A stretch of DNA of 64,000 nt, taken from NCBI RefSeq assembly GCF_019393635.1, contig NC_057867.1:558121-622120 (forward strand). Reading direction: 5' to 3'. The number at the start of each line of letters is the position of its first letter. Position 1 is the stretch's first letter. The translations under genes were made by a program, and so were the position numbers. This stretch comes from Dromiciops gliroides (taxonomy: Eukaryota > Chordata > Mammalia > Microbiotheria > Microbiotheriidae). This document shows, in pieces, positions 32,581 to 43,590 of the stretch. The notes under the pieces were generated by a model. It had not been told where the DNA came from and made no database searches. It saw only the letters and a list, made by a program, of their open reading frames with translations.

Positions 32581-33439
32581 CTTTTATTGTTGCCAAATAT
32601 TTTGCAATCCCCACCTTTAGTTACATAACCCCATATGGGGTCGAGACCCACAATTTAAGACAGTTTGGGTTAAAGACAGAGGGGTGGAACAGGGTAAATC
32701 ACCCAACGGGGTACTGGGCTGCATTCAGCTTGTCTTGAACTGAAGATTTCAGAAAGGGGAGGGGGAGGAGAAGGAGGGATTAGGCCAGCTAACTGACTAG
32801 TAAGTAGCTAGAAGCCCTTCTGTGGCCCTGGAAGCCAATGTGGGGAAAATCACCATAACAGAAAAAAAGCAGCCACCACCAAGGCCGTCCAGAGCCTCCT
32901 CAGCCTTCAGAGCCATAGAATCTGGAGACACCTTCTCTCACTGGCCTTTGGGTCCACAATCAGCTATCTCATGGCCATGCCCATTGAGGTGAACAGGCAG
33001 GGAACACAAGTCTCCCTCATGGCCCCTTGCTCTATTGGAAAAGGGAGAGCAGATGGGTATTTGGTCAAGGGCACATATGGAGGGATCGATTGGCCTTTAC
33101 CAGAAGGAAGTTACATGTCGGGCTGGGGGGGTGGGTCACAAGAAGTTTGGACTGGGTGGGGGGTGAGACTTGGGGAGAGCAAATTTGGAGCAGCTGCCAG
33201 TGGAGCATGGGCTACACAGTTCTGGAAGAGTGCAAGGCTTGGAGGGACATAGCATTGAGGAAGAAGCTAGGAAACAGTGGTGGTGATGATGCACTAGCAG
33301 GTCTTGACTTCAACTCCCCCTTCAGATAATATATGTAACCTTGCAAAAGTGCTTTCTCCTCCCTGCAACTCTGTTGTCTCATCTGTTAAATGGGAAGGTT
33401 GGCTTGTAAAGGGTCCCGTCCAACTTTCAATATTAATTC

Positions 33440-33596
33440 TTTTTTTTTTTTTTTTTTTTGGTGAGGCAATGGGGGTTAAGTGACCTGCCCAGGGTCACAC
33501 AGCTAGTAAGTGTCAAGTGTCTGAGGCCGGATTTGAACTCAGGTCCTCCTGAATCCAGGGCTGGTGCTCTATCCAATGTGCCACCTAGCCGCCCCC
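33440..33596 (-). mobile_element. WSINE1-type SINE
   Basis: Antisense, poly(T) start, duplication AACTTTCAAT on both sides. Confidence 0.9.
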
Positions 33597-34544
33597 AACT
33601 TTCAATCTTGATCTATGATCTTGGGAACATAAATTTGTATTGGACCCAGCCAGGAGGATCAGAGGAATAATAATTTAGTTGTTTATATTACCTTAAACTT
33701 ATCAAAGCATTTCCTCACATAAGAGTAGAGATGATAGCCAAATTCTGAAGGAACACATCATAGAACTGGAGTTCAGAGAGGCCTCAGCAACCATCCCAAG
33801 CCATACCCTAGAGGGATTCCCACCATAACGTGCCCATTAGTGGTTGTCCAAATAGAAGCCCTGGGGCTGGGTACCCATTTGAGACACCTTCTTCCCATTG
33901 ATTGTGCTTCTGCCACTGGATGGCTCAGAAGTACAGCCGGAGGCTTTTATTCATGTTAAAAAGTCCCACTTCCTTCACTTAGCCCTGGCCATGTTTTGCC
34001 AGTTGCTTCCTCCTGAGAACAGAGACCATGCTCTGGCAATTCCTGCCCTGGCAGATGGGTGCCTTGTGGTCTCTTCTGTCTAGGTGGACCCAGCTATGCC
34101 TCATCTCAATCCTTTCTCACCAGCCACGTCAGAACTGTCTCCATGACATCCTCAGCTCTATCCTTCCCGTTCCCTCTCCCCCTTTCTAGCTCAATTAACA
34201 CAAAGCCATACAGCCACTGCTCCTAAAAAGGGCGTGTCAGCCTACTCCCTTACGGTTCCACCTAGCATCGTTGTGACTTTGCAGAATCCAATACCCACTC
34301 CTTGGCCACTCCTGAGACTGAGCCGTGGGCAGCAGGAATGTCTCCTTGGTATCTAGTAAGTGCTTCATCAAGGATTGGTCCTCATGTGTGGACTCCATCA
34401 TTGTCAGCCTCTTAGACACCCTGCAGATCAGCAGTGTCCACCTGTCCCTGCTACTGGAAGCCACAAGGTCCTAGTAGTCTCTTTGGCTGCCATGTCATCT
34501 AGCTGTCCACTAAAAGCCCCAGATCTTTTTCAGACAAAAAACCA

Positions 34545-34695
34545 GCATGGAGTGCTGGACTTGGAGACAGGAAGAAGAGTTCAAATCCTGACTCAGACAC
34601 TAAGTAGTTGTGTAGTAAGTATTGGCAAGTCAATCCCCCTTGGATCTGAACTTCCCATTTCAGAAGGAAGGGGTTGGTCTGGAGGACTCTGATTC
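34545..34695 (+). mobile_element. MIR-type SINE, degraded
   Basis: TGGAGTGCTGGACTTGGAGA, GAGTTCAAATCCTGACTCAG and GTATTGGCAAGTCAATCC. Confidence 0.6.
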
Positions 34696-34754
34696 TATGA
34701 TTTGGGCCTCCCTAATCCTGTACTTTTGCCTCAAGTGTAAGGTGCACACATTTA

Positions 34755-35215
34755 TCCTTTTTTTAATTAATTAACTAATTTTTTCAGTTTTCAACATTTG
34801 TTTTTATAAGATTTCTAGTTTCCAATTTTTCTCCCTCCCTCCTCTCCCCCCTCCCCAAGACAGCAAGTAATCTGATACAGGTTATATATGTACAATCTCA
34901 TTAAACATACTTCTGCATTAGTCACATTGTGAGAGAAAAATCAGAGCAAAAAGGCAAAACCTCAAAAAAAGAAAAACCACCACAACAAAAACAAGAGAAA
35001 TAGTATCGTTTGATCTGCATCTGGATTCAACAGTTCTTTATTTTTTCTGGATTTGGAGAACATTTTCCATCATGAGCCCCTTGGAACTATCTTGGACCAT
35101 TGGATTTCTGAGAAGAATCAAGTCTATCACAGTTGATCAACCCAGTGTTGTTGATACTGTGTACAGGCACACTTTTATTCTTACAGAGTGTCATATCATT
35201 TATTTCAGTAGTGGT
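34755..35215 (-). mobile_element. L1 3' end fragment, antisense
   Basis: TCAGTTTTCAACATTTGTTT, AGACAGCAAGTAATCTGATA, TTCCATCATGAGCCCCTTGG and ATCAAGTCTATCACAGTTGA. Confidence 0.75.
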
Positions 35216-35689
35216 GTGGCAAGATCCTATTGGATGCTGAGGCATCCCAGGATGGGGGCATCTGCCAGTTGGATGAAGACTATTGATGATTTTAAGTCAG
35301 TAAGAAAAATGTTAACTCCATTAAAAGACTGGATCCAACAATGGCTTTAGGTGGGAATGGAGCCTAATCTTCCTGTCTTCAAGCCCAACACTATCTGCTG
35401 TCTCTGATTGTCTGTCAAGTGCCTGTCAGGAGCCAATTAAGCGGCTCCAAGCTGTCCTGAGGTCCTTCTCTAACAATGTCTGACCAAAGCTAAAGACAGC
35501 AGGGGGAATGGACATGCATAATGGTTAAATGGGAGGCAGGAAGCTCAGGTTCAGATGATCTTGGTATTTGGTAGTTGGACGTCTGGGCAAATCACTCAGT
35601 CTTTTTGAGCCTAAGGTTCGCCCATCTGTTAAGTGGGAAAACTACTAGTAGAGGTGTTTATTCACAGCCCTAATGTGAAGCTCTAGCAC

Positions 35690-36825
35690 CCATCTCTCAA
35701 TCCCCATCCTTTTTGACTTCTCTGTAGCCTATGTCTCCTGGATCCTCTCTTCTCCCTAGGTTTCCAGTCCCCCCCATCCCATCCTGGCTCCCGTCCTCTG
35801 TCTCTGCCCACTTCTTCTGTCTCCTTTTCTGCATCTTCCTCCAGAAGATGCCCTCTACCTGTAGGTGCCCCCCGGGCCCCGTGCTCCTCCTCCCCCTCTA
35901 GACTCCTTCCCTGGGGGATCTCCCTTCCCTGCCCCAGCGTCTCTGCTGACCACCAGTCTCCCATCTCCAGCGGCCTCCGGAGATGTCCGGGAGACGTCTG
36001 AAAGTCACCACGTGTGAGACAGAAGTCGCTCTCTCTCCCCAGACCCTCCCCACGTGCCACCTTGCCGGTTGTTGTTGTTGGTCTTGTTTCTGAAGACAAC
36101 ACGACGACGCCACGATGTCAGAGTCAGACCACGGTGTGTTGCTGATCCCGACTTTCTTACTGTCGTGGAGGGCAGGGCCTTCCTCTCCATCCCCCAGGCC
36201 CACAACCCCGGTCTCCTCTCGGACTCCTCCCTCTCCATACCCAGAGCCAACGTGAGGCTGAGGCCTGTCAATTGTACCTTCCCAGGATCTCCCCCTCCTC
36301 TCCTCTGACCCCGCCCCCACCCTGGTGCAGGCCCCCCTCTCCTGGTGCCTGGAGCACTGCAGGAGCTGCTGGGGGGCGGAGGGGGGGGGAGGGAAGGAGG
36401 CTCTGTCTGCTTCGGGGCTCCCCCCACTCCAGGCCAGCCTCCATTCAGCCACCTAAGGGATCTTCCTGATCTGATCTGACCTCGTCACCTCCCTACTCCG
36501 TCAACTCCAACGGCTCCCTATTGCCCTCTCCTCCCTCTCAAGTCTTCCTACACCTCCCTCTCCACCACCTCCTCTTTGAGGACTCCGGCCTCCTTGTCGT
36601 CCCACCTCCATCTCTGGGCTCTGCGCATCCTCTCTGGATGTTCCCCAGGCCTACAAGCTGCTCCCTCCTCTGCTCTGACCATTGAGCTCCCTGGCTTACT
36701 GCCCCCATTCCCCTCCTGATCCTAGGTCGCCTTCAGGGCAGGGACTGGCTTTTGCCCGTCTTCGTGTCCCCAGCATGAATTTAGGGTTAGGGTCCCAGTG
36801 CCTGACACGTAGTAGGTGCTTAATC
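35690..36825 (+). mobile_element. L2 LINE, sense, upstream of HUWE1 (copy B)
   Basis: Follows L2 from ORF2 sequence (TCTTCTCCCTAGG) to the 3' end (GGGCAGGGACTGG, CACGTAGTAGGTGCTTAAT). It keeps stretches that copy A lost, such as AACGGCTCCCTATTGCC at 36508-36524, so the two are separate old insertions. Confidence 0.8.
35772..36489. repeat. 718-bp inverted-repeat arm B (identical to 7354-8071)
   Basis: Reverse complement of arm A, separated from it by a 27,700-bp spacer (8072-35771) that contains PHF8 exons 2-21. Ends about 350 bp before the HUWE1 CpG island. Confidence 0.92.
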
Positions 36826-37161
36826 CCCGTGGCCTGACTGCCGGGCAACCTAGTGCGTATGAGATGCGCCCTCTAGAGGGCAGACACCGCAGAAGCAGCA
36901 GCCGCCGCTAGGGCCGGCAGGTGGTTCGACCGCAGGAGTTGCAGGGGAAGGGCCAAGGGGCACTAGGTTTGGCACCCCGCGGTGCCCCGCAGCGCCAGGC
37001 TGCAGCCCGGAAAGGTCGGGAAAAACCCCTAAGAGGGCCCGGGTGCCGGACGCCGGGCCTGAGCCCGGCGAAACGGCCTAGCTCCCTTTGACAATTTGGG
37101 TCCCTCCGACCCAGCCCATCTGGCTCCTCCCCTTTCCCCAGTCCCTCGTCCTCCGCCTTTT

Positions 37162-37287
37162 GGAGGGAGGAGGGAGGAGGCAGGAGGGAGGAGGGAGGAG
37201 GCAGGAGGGAGGAGGCAGAAGGCAGGAGGGAGGAGGGAAAAGGGAGGAGGGAAAAGGGAGGAGGGAAAAGGGAGAAGGGAGAGAAGG
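37162..37287 (+). repeat. polypurine GGAGGGA minisatellite-like tract
   Basis: About 125 nt made almost only of purines, from GGAGGGAGGAGGCA and GGGAAAAGGGAGGA units. It lies about 1.2 kb upstream of HUWE1 exon 1 and could form triplex (H-DNA) or G-quadruplex structures. Confidence 0.8.
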
Positions 37288-37331
37288 CACAGAGGGCGGG
37301 CCAAGGGAGGGCTCTCGAGATTTGGAGGTCT

Positions 37332-38347
37332 TCTCGCGTGATCTCTGGAACCAATCGGCTCTCCGAGACCCGGCCGGCCGGCCAATCCCGTCGGGGCCCC
37401 TGGTAGCTGGGGCGGCGGCAGCGGCGGTGCTGGTGCGGAGCCGTGGTGCGGGACTTTCTCCACATACATCTCCGACGGGGCCGCTTCTACAGGCGAGAGG
37501 CCCGGTGGGGCAGCGCGAAGCTTCGCTGGCTCGCGACTGGGGGGAGCTGAGTAGGCCTCGGTTGGGCCCTTTGATTTTTTTTTTTTAATCCCTGCCCCTC
37601 CCCCTCCCCGCAGGAGCAGAGACCTAAGAGGGTGAGCTATCATCTCGCGATGCCTCTTTCTACCGCGTATTCACCCCCTCCCTTTGCTCCGCCTTCCTAA
37701 GCCTCGCGAGACTTCGTCAGAGAAAAGGCTCGGCGAGCGCCGTGCCGAGGGAAAGCTAGTGGGAAGGTCTGGGCCGGCTGACTTCTCGCGGAATCCCCTC
37801 GCTTCCTGCTTTGCTCGCCCCGCCTTCTTCCCAGGTCTCGCGACACCTCTCGTCAGCGGTGGCTGGGAGAGAGCTTGAAGGGCCGGGCGGGACAACCTTC
37901 CGCTGTCCCCCGCCCCCCCCCCCCCAGCTTCTGGAGATAGCGGAGGCCTCGGGGTGCGGGAGCGCGCTTTGGGGCGTCGGGAGGTGCGTGGCCGAGCGGG
38001 GAATCCTGCCTCGCGATATCGTCGCCGCCCTTGCCCTGGGGTGGGGAGTAGGGGGCCAAGTTCTTTTTCCTAGTTCGCCAAGTCCCAGGCGAGGGTTAGC
38101 GGGGACGAACGGCTGGCGGTGGGGGGGGGGGGCGGGGCGGCTCGGCGTTCGAAGAAGCGGCGGGTGGGCGCGCGCTCCGGCCCCGCCCCCGCCCGCTTAG
38201 GCTTCGCCTCGCTACGGGCCTGAGGGCGGTGGCGGCGGCGCACCGCGGTGGGGGGGGTGCGGGGGTGGGGCAGCCTCGGCCGAGATCTCGCGGGAGTCCC
38301 CCTCCCCCGCCCCTTCTCCTCTCCTCTCTGGGTGAGATCTCGCGGGA
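37332..38347 (+). promoter_or_regulatory. cluster of eight CTCGCG elements (BANP/ZBTB33-type)
   Basis: Matches to the core of TCTCGCGAGA lie at 37332, 37643, 37702 (CCTCGCGAGA), 37784, 37836, 38009, 38286 and 38338. BANP is established as the activator that binds TCTCGCGAGA in CpG-island promoters, and ZBTB33 has also been linked to it. Function here is inferred from density and position. Confidence 0.65.
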
Positions 38348-38399
38348 TCGGGCGGGAGGCCGAGAGAGCAGGAGGGCGGGAGGGAGGACGGACCGCGGA

Positions 38400-38530
38400 C
38401 GGGTAGCGCCGGAGCCAGGGCCGGCCGCTGTTAAGATGGCGGCAGCGGTGGGGGCCGCTTGCGAGGGCCCGCATTAGAGCCGCCGCCGGCCGCGTCGCTG
38501 CCCCCGCCTGGGGCCCCTCCGTGGAGCTAG
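38400..38530 (+). other. HUWE1: HUWE1 non-coding exon 1 (5' boundary uncertain)
   Basis: GC-rich 5' UTR sequence ending in GGAGCTAG/GTAAGG, a strong donor at 38531. It is placed by the island, the donor and the downstream HUWE1 coding exons on the same strand. The transcription start is not determined; 38400 is a guess. Confidence 0.55.
38433..38477 (+). promoter_or_regulatory. YY1 site overlapping a 13-codon upstream ORF
   Basis: AAGATGGCGGC (38434-38444) is a consensus YY1 site. The same ATG (38436-38438), in strong initiation context, opens an upstream ORF MAAAVGAACEGPH that stops at 38475-38477, within non-coding exon 1. If transcription starts upstream of it, it could reduce initiation at the HUWE1 ATG. 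Confidence 0.5.
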
Positions 38531-38924
38531 GTAAGGGTGGCGGGGGCCTCTCCCGCTCTCCCCTTCCCGCCCCCTTGCCCTTTCTCATCCGCTCCTCCGC
38601 CTTCCTCCCCTTCCTCGGAGTCAGGGCCCTGCCCGGCTCGGCTCTGCCACGTGCGGCCCCTCCCGCCCCCCCAATTCATTAGAGGTGGGGCCCCTTTCCG
38701 GGATCCCCCCCCCCCCGGTCTCCTGCCCCCCTCCCCCCCCCGCCCCCTCGGTGCGGAATCCGTGGCAGTCACCGCCCAGGCGGCCCTGAATTTCCGAAAG
38801 GGGGGGGGGTTCCCGGGCCGGAGGCTGGGACACCCAGAGGTTCACAAAAGAAATCGCAGCCGGTGGGGCGCCCCACTCTTGTTTTCCGTTTGGCTTATTC
38901 CACACGCATATAAGGGCACGCGCA

Positions 38925-38995
38925 GGCGCGCACACGCACACACGCGCACACGCACACACGCGCGCACCCCCCCACCCCCACCCCCACCCCCGCCT
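38925..38995. repeat. CA/CG dinucleotide and CCCCCA repeat
   Basis: CACACGCACACACGCGCACA-type sequence followed by (CCCCCA)n, at the downstream edge of the HUWE1 CpG island. Confidence 0.8.
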
Positions 38996-40192
38996 AGGTC
39001 CCCTGTCGAACTTAAGGCCCCCTGCCTTGGGGCCTTCTAGAGCGTCCCATTCCGTAGCCGGTTCTGACATCTGCCTTTCATCGGTGCCAGACTTGCCTGT
39101 CATGCGGTTTCAGGGAGCCACCCATTAGTCAGCTCTCCTGGCATCTTCTGGGGTCCCTTTTAAGGACCTTATGAGTGCAGCGATTGCCCTTGTTCGGCAT
39201 GGTACCTGGGCCCGCCGCCTTAGGTGACTGCTTGACTGCCCTTTATTCCAGACCCAAGCGGCTCAAGTCACCCAGCCTGGGAAAGGCCTTTGGAGCCAGG
39301 TAGATATCCAGGTCTTTGCTGGCCTTGGTGCTTTACAAATGCTAACTAGTAGCTGGAATAGGGTCGGTGGTGTTAATTTCTAACCATGTGTGGCTTGGGA
39401 TGGAATTCCAGTGGCCTTTTGGCTAGCAGGCACCACTGGGGAACCGGCAGGGTCAAGATGAAGTAGAGGTGAAATAAGAAATGAACTCTGGGTGCCTTCA
39501 GCCAAAGGGCCAGATAGGAACTCGTATGGAGCAGAAGCATTGACTTTAGAAGGAGGCATTGTTTAAAAAGTGTTTAGGCTGTGATGGAACAAAGGGCACC
39601 TTTGGAACCTCTCTGCCTAAGGCCCAAGCATTGATTTTAAGTTGAGACCAACAGGGTGGTTAAACCACAGTTTCAAGGTAGGTGTCATTTGCAATTAGAA
39701 TGCACTGGGCCTTAGGTGTGGTATAGGGCGTTCTAGGTTGAGTGTGGCAATCTGGGAGGGGGGGAAGGTACCTTGAGTTTGTCCTAGAGAACATAGCTAT
39801 GCTAAGATCAATTTGGAACTAGGTGATCACCCGAAATCTTGCTCAGGGCCAAGTGCACTGAACTGGTCATATTTAGCACAGGTGGATAAAGTGGAGGAAA
39901 TTGTTTGCGAAAGATGCATCTTCAGTTTGCCTCCAAAGCTACCTTTAATCTCAATGTATATGGGGTCACAAACTTGAATTGAGACTAAGGGCTAGTTGCA
40001 TGTACTTTGCTTAATTTACCTTTGGAATCTTTATGAAAGGTACTGAGGAGCCAGGGGCTGGTTTTTGTAGCACTGGGTAGAATTGAGTTACTGAATCAAT
40101 ACACAGTGCCAGTTCTAAAATTGAGGGCATTGCCTTTAAACCAGTAGTATTGAAATGGGTATAACTGGGGAATGTTGTTTGTTTTCTTGTAG

Positions 40193-40316
40193 GCCCTGAA
40201 CTGTAGAGGATCGTGCAGACATTAGCGACTGGGTCTGAGAAGGCTCTGGAAAGTGTTGTCTTGGGATTCATTCAGCACTTAAGCCTGAGACCATTATGGA
40301 TTGGCTGTGATTTTAG
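40193..40316 (+). other. possible HUWE1 non-coding exon 2
   Basis: A 124-nt segment flanked by a pyrimidine-rich acceptor (TTTTCTTGTAG) and a donor TTTTAG/GTTTGT. It lies in a repeat-free patch of the long 5' intron. Human HUWE1 has several non-coding 5' exons, so one is expected here. Boundaries are inferred from splice signals only. Confidence 0.3.
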
Positions 40317-40504
40317 GTTTGTTTCCACCACTGTGTGTGTGTGTCTGTCTGTCTGTCTTTCCCTTTTTGGGGTGTGGGGGACAAGCAGGCTTCTCTTCAT
40401 TAATTAAACTGCTTTGAAGGTTGATGTTGCCTGGCGTCTGACCTGGGATCACAGGGATGAGTCCCCTTTTCAAAGTCTCTCCCCAAAACTTTTTTTGTCA
40501 TTTC

Positions 40505-40610
40505 TGAAGTTTGTGATATATGCCAGACACTGTTAAGTGCTGGGGACCCAAAGAAAGAAAAAAGACAGTCCCTGACTGTCCTTAAGGAGCTCACATTCGT
40601 GGTGGGGGGG
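40505..40610 (-). mobile_element. L2 3' end fragment, antisense
   Basis: GCCAGACACTGTTAAGTGCT and AAGGAGCTCACATTC are the reverse of the L2 tail. Confidence 0.6.
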
Positions 40611-41399
40611 GTGGGCACATGGTCCTGCAGCCAGGAAGAAATGACTTGAAGAGGTGAGCGCTACACAGTCGATATTGTCTCAGAGATTGTCCAGGAGAGC
40701 AACCAAGTAAGGAATCAAGAGCTGCTGATGAATTCCATAAAGCCCTTGACCTGAGCTGGGATGTTAGGAAACCCCACTAGTGTGTGTCTTTTGTGTCCTT
40801 TTGTTGAAATAAGAAATCCCTGTCCCTTTTGATAAAGTAAGACTTATTGGGGGGAGGGGGGGATTTGTGGGGCCTCATTTTGATGCCAGCGCAACTTACT
40901 GGCTCACAAAGCATTGAAGATCTGGGACCTCGTAAGTACTTAGGGAGTGTTTGGATCTAGCCATGTCTGCCTTTCTGCCTTTGTGGCTAAAATGTCATTA
41001 GAATGGCTTTAGGGGCTTTTAAAGCCCTCTTTGTTCACATTGCCCTAAGATTGGCTTATCTGGAGCCTCTGGCCTAGGGTTCTAGATTCTGAAGAACATC
41101 AGCCCTCACAAACAGCTTTAACAATTGCTTCTTCTAATCTACTCTGAGAAAAAATGTCTTCATTGTTAGGCCTATCTTTGGTGGCCTCAAGGTGCTTTTA
41201 CTTTTGCTGAGATTAGAATTCATTCTAAACTGGCAAAAGGCTGGAGGTGATGTTTCCCAAGGGGATTCATAGGCAGGAGGTGCTGCTGCTTTCTTCCTCA
41301 CCTTCTTATTTTGCTTATAGCACTCATAACGCAGTTATTAATGATTACTGTGCCACCAGTCGATTGCTCTCTTCATCAAAAAGCATTAATATGATCTTA

Positions 41400-42190
41400 G
41401 GCTTCATTGGAAAACAAACAGCATTTTGTATTTGATCCTGTAATAGGGAACCAGTAAAATGACATCACTCAGTGTGGAGGAGAGGGTTAGAGGATTGAAG
41501 AGGACAGAGAGGTGATCAGCCAAGGGAAGGAGCTAGAATTCAGAGGGATTAGGAAGGGCTTCCTGTACAAGGTGGGATTTGAAGGAAGCCAGAAGGCAGA
41601 GATAAAGAGGGAGAGCATTCTAGGCATGGAGCACATCCAGAGAAAATGCCCAGAGCTCAAGAGATGGAGGCTGGGGAGTGAGGGAGGCAGGACTGGGTTC
41701 TGAAGGGCTCTGAATGCCAAGCAGAACAGTTTTTATTTGCTCCTGGAGTTTATTGAGCTTTAGAAAAAGCACTGTAGTGCCTGAATGCAGGATGGGTTGG
41801 AGTAGAGAGCCACTTGGCAGGCATACTCACCTGCAGACTATTGTTGCAGTAGTTCTGGTGTGAGGTGATGGGGGGGTGGGGGATGTCAGCAGAGAGATGT
41901 TGCAAAGGTAAAGTGGATAGGCCTTAGAAACCCAGTTGGATATGGGGGGGGGGGGGATGAGAAGTATTGAGGAGTCCAGGGTGACAAACTTAGGCTTAGG
42001 TTAGAAGCAACAGTCCTGGGGAGAATGCCTCAGGGTGGTGGCCATGTGAACTGGGACTGATGGCATGGGCTTATTCCATATAGGGGAGGAGAAAAGACAA
42101 CACAGAGACCTCAATTTCCTCAGTGAAGTATGAGGCAAAGTCCCTTGTTGGGCCAGGTGAACTTGAGGAGAAATGAGAGATTGCCACGTC
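41400..42190 (-). mobile_element. L2 LINE fragment, antisense
   Basis: Matches antisense L2 along its length: GAAGGGCTTCCTGTACAAGG, GAAGGAAGCCAGAAGG, TTTATTGAGCTTTAG, GTTGCAAAGGTAAAG, GAAGTATGAGGCAAAGTCC. Same family as copies A and B but clearly diverged from both. Confidence 0.8.
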
Positions 42191-42461
42191 ACCATTGGGT
42201 CCAGTCACATGAGCTCACACTAATTGGGAGCGGACCTCTTCAGCCCTTCTGTTGCTCTCTCCAATACTGTTGAGCTGCATGTGAGCAGCAGGAAAGGGGG
42301 AAGATGGTAGGATGATGTGAGGCTCATTCATAGGGGTTGGAGAAGAGAAAATGCCTCTATTATCTCTAGTAGAGTATATATAGTAGAATCATTATTTCAC
42401 TTGTTCTGCAGAGAGCAGAACTAGAAATAAGAAGTGGAAACCAGAGAGACAAATCTATTTG

Positions 42462-42678
42462 CCAAGTGTGGTGGTACCCGCCTTTAATCTGTGCCCCCGA
42501 GGAGGGTGAGGCAGAGTTTGGGAGTGTTGAGCTGAAGTGGGCTAAACTAATTAGGAGTCTTTACTGAGGGCAGCACCAAGATGATGAGGCTCTGAGAGCT
42601 AGCTACCTGTTCAGGTCAGAAATGAAGACAGGTCAAGCAGTGATGGGGTTGGGCAGGGAGTGACTGCTACCCTTCCAG
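42462..42678 (+). pseudogene. 7SL RNA-derived pseudogene
   Basis: Diverged copy of the signal-recognition-particle RNA. Recognisable blocks in order: AGTGTGGTGGTACCCGCCTT, GAGGAGGGTGAGGCAGAG, GGGAGTGTTGAGCTGAAGTG, GGCTAAACTAATTAGGAGT, TCAGGTCAGAAATGAAGACA and GGTCAAGCAGTGATGGGG. It extends past the Alu-like domain into the S domain with internal deletions, so it derives from 7SL itself rather than from a primate-type Alu. Confidence 0.7.
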
Positions 42679-43424
42679 TTTGGGCAAGGGAGGAAGGCCT
42701 AGTCTCAGCCAGAGAAAGCATAGCCCTGCCCCCAAATGAAGCTTTCCTCCTCCTGAGGTCATGGAAAGCTAGACCTTGTTGGGTTTGGGGGATTCTGGCG
42801 TGTATTAGACATCCTTTCTACTTCAGATATTCTGCTGTTTGGGGGAAGCTTAGACTTGCTCTTCAGGTCCTTAGTTTCCCTTGGCAGAACGATTGACCTG
42901 TTGGTTAGGCATTGAATTTGGTTTATGAAGTAATTTACACAATGGCTCCAACACAAATGGCCAGAACTCATCCACAAGACATGGGGATTATAGTGACCCA
43001 GATTGGTGTGGAGAAAGGTTGAAATGTAGAGGGCTAGGGGACCACTTGTACTGGCAGATAGGTTTCATGTGGCTAAATGGGTGTTTTCTAATCATTGTTA
43101 GAAAGGACAGCTTGCTTGCTGGCTTTGGGAAGGAGGGTGGATCTATTCAGAAAGAAAGGTGACATAAAGACAACAAAATGAGTGACAGTAAGACTCCAGG
43201 ACTCTGTTCCAGGGAGGCTAGTTTTTGGTCTTCCTATGGAGAAGACTGTCTGTGGAACTAGTGCAAGGCCTTGAGGGGGGGGGGGGGGCACATGACTGAG
43301 GAATGATTGTGGACCAGTTCACCCCAGGAAGACCTGTGACTGTGATTCCAACCTTTTCTTTCCTGCCCCCTTGGGCAGGGGTTTGGAATGAAGTTCAGAT
43401 GTGGCACCCCAACAGAATTCTCAC

Positions 43425-43590
43425 ATGTTCTTCATAAAGCTCTTCCTGATTCCCCTGATGACATGCTCTCCCTCCCTAAACTCTTTTGAAGAGGCTAAAT
43501 GTAAGCTCTTTGAGGGCAGTCTCAGTCTCACTTCTCTTTCCAGCCCCAGCTTCTGGTATATGGGAGCTGACTAAATGTCGACTACTTGGG
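43425..43590 (+). mobile_element. L2 3' end fragment
   Basis: AAAGCTCTTCCTGATTCCCC followed by GTAAGCTCTTTGAGGGCAG and a degraded tail. Confidence 0.65.

Larger units (their letters stand above)
32133..32668. mobile_element. hAT-like non-autonomous DNA element, interrupted
   Basis: Left end CAGGGCTTCTTCAACTTTTT, right end CCCATATGGGGTCGAGACCC then ACAATTTAAGACAG. The ends are imperfect inverted repeats (GCTTCTT.AACT / A.TTTAAGA). An L1 3' end is inserted between 32270 and 32580, and a SINE inside that. Confidence 0.6.
29300..35689. other. PHF8-HUWE1 intergenic region, no gene seen
   Basis: Contains the SINEs, L1 and hAT-like pieces listed separately. 29600-30500 is moderately GC-rich with weak L2-like antisense wording but no clear family. 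32670-33430 and 33660-34540 show nothing I can name. Open frames here are short or lie in repeats. Confidence 0.6.
36840..38900 (+). promoter_or_regulatory. HUWE1: HUWE1 promoter CpG island
   Basis: About 2 kb of CpG-dense sequence around non-coding exon 1, with many GC boxes and a cluster of TCTCGCG-type elements. A long polypurine tract lies at its upstream edge (37162-37287). A gene-conversion candidate tract ends about 350 bp upstream, at 36489. Confidence 0.8.

Noticed and set aside
36781-36794. TTAGGGTTAGGG-like motif, also near 30060 and, reversed, near 50425
   Set aside because: Two or three units only, two of them inside L2 sequence; too short for an interstitial telomere.
36908-37643. 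Antisense frames of 185 and 204 codons upstream of HUWE1
   Set aside because: They translate the polypurine tract into LPPPSSLL-type repeats; a composition artefact.
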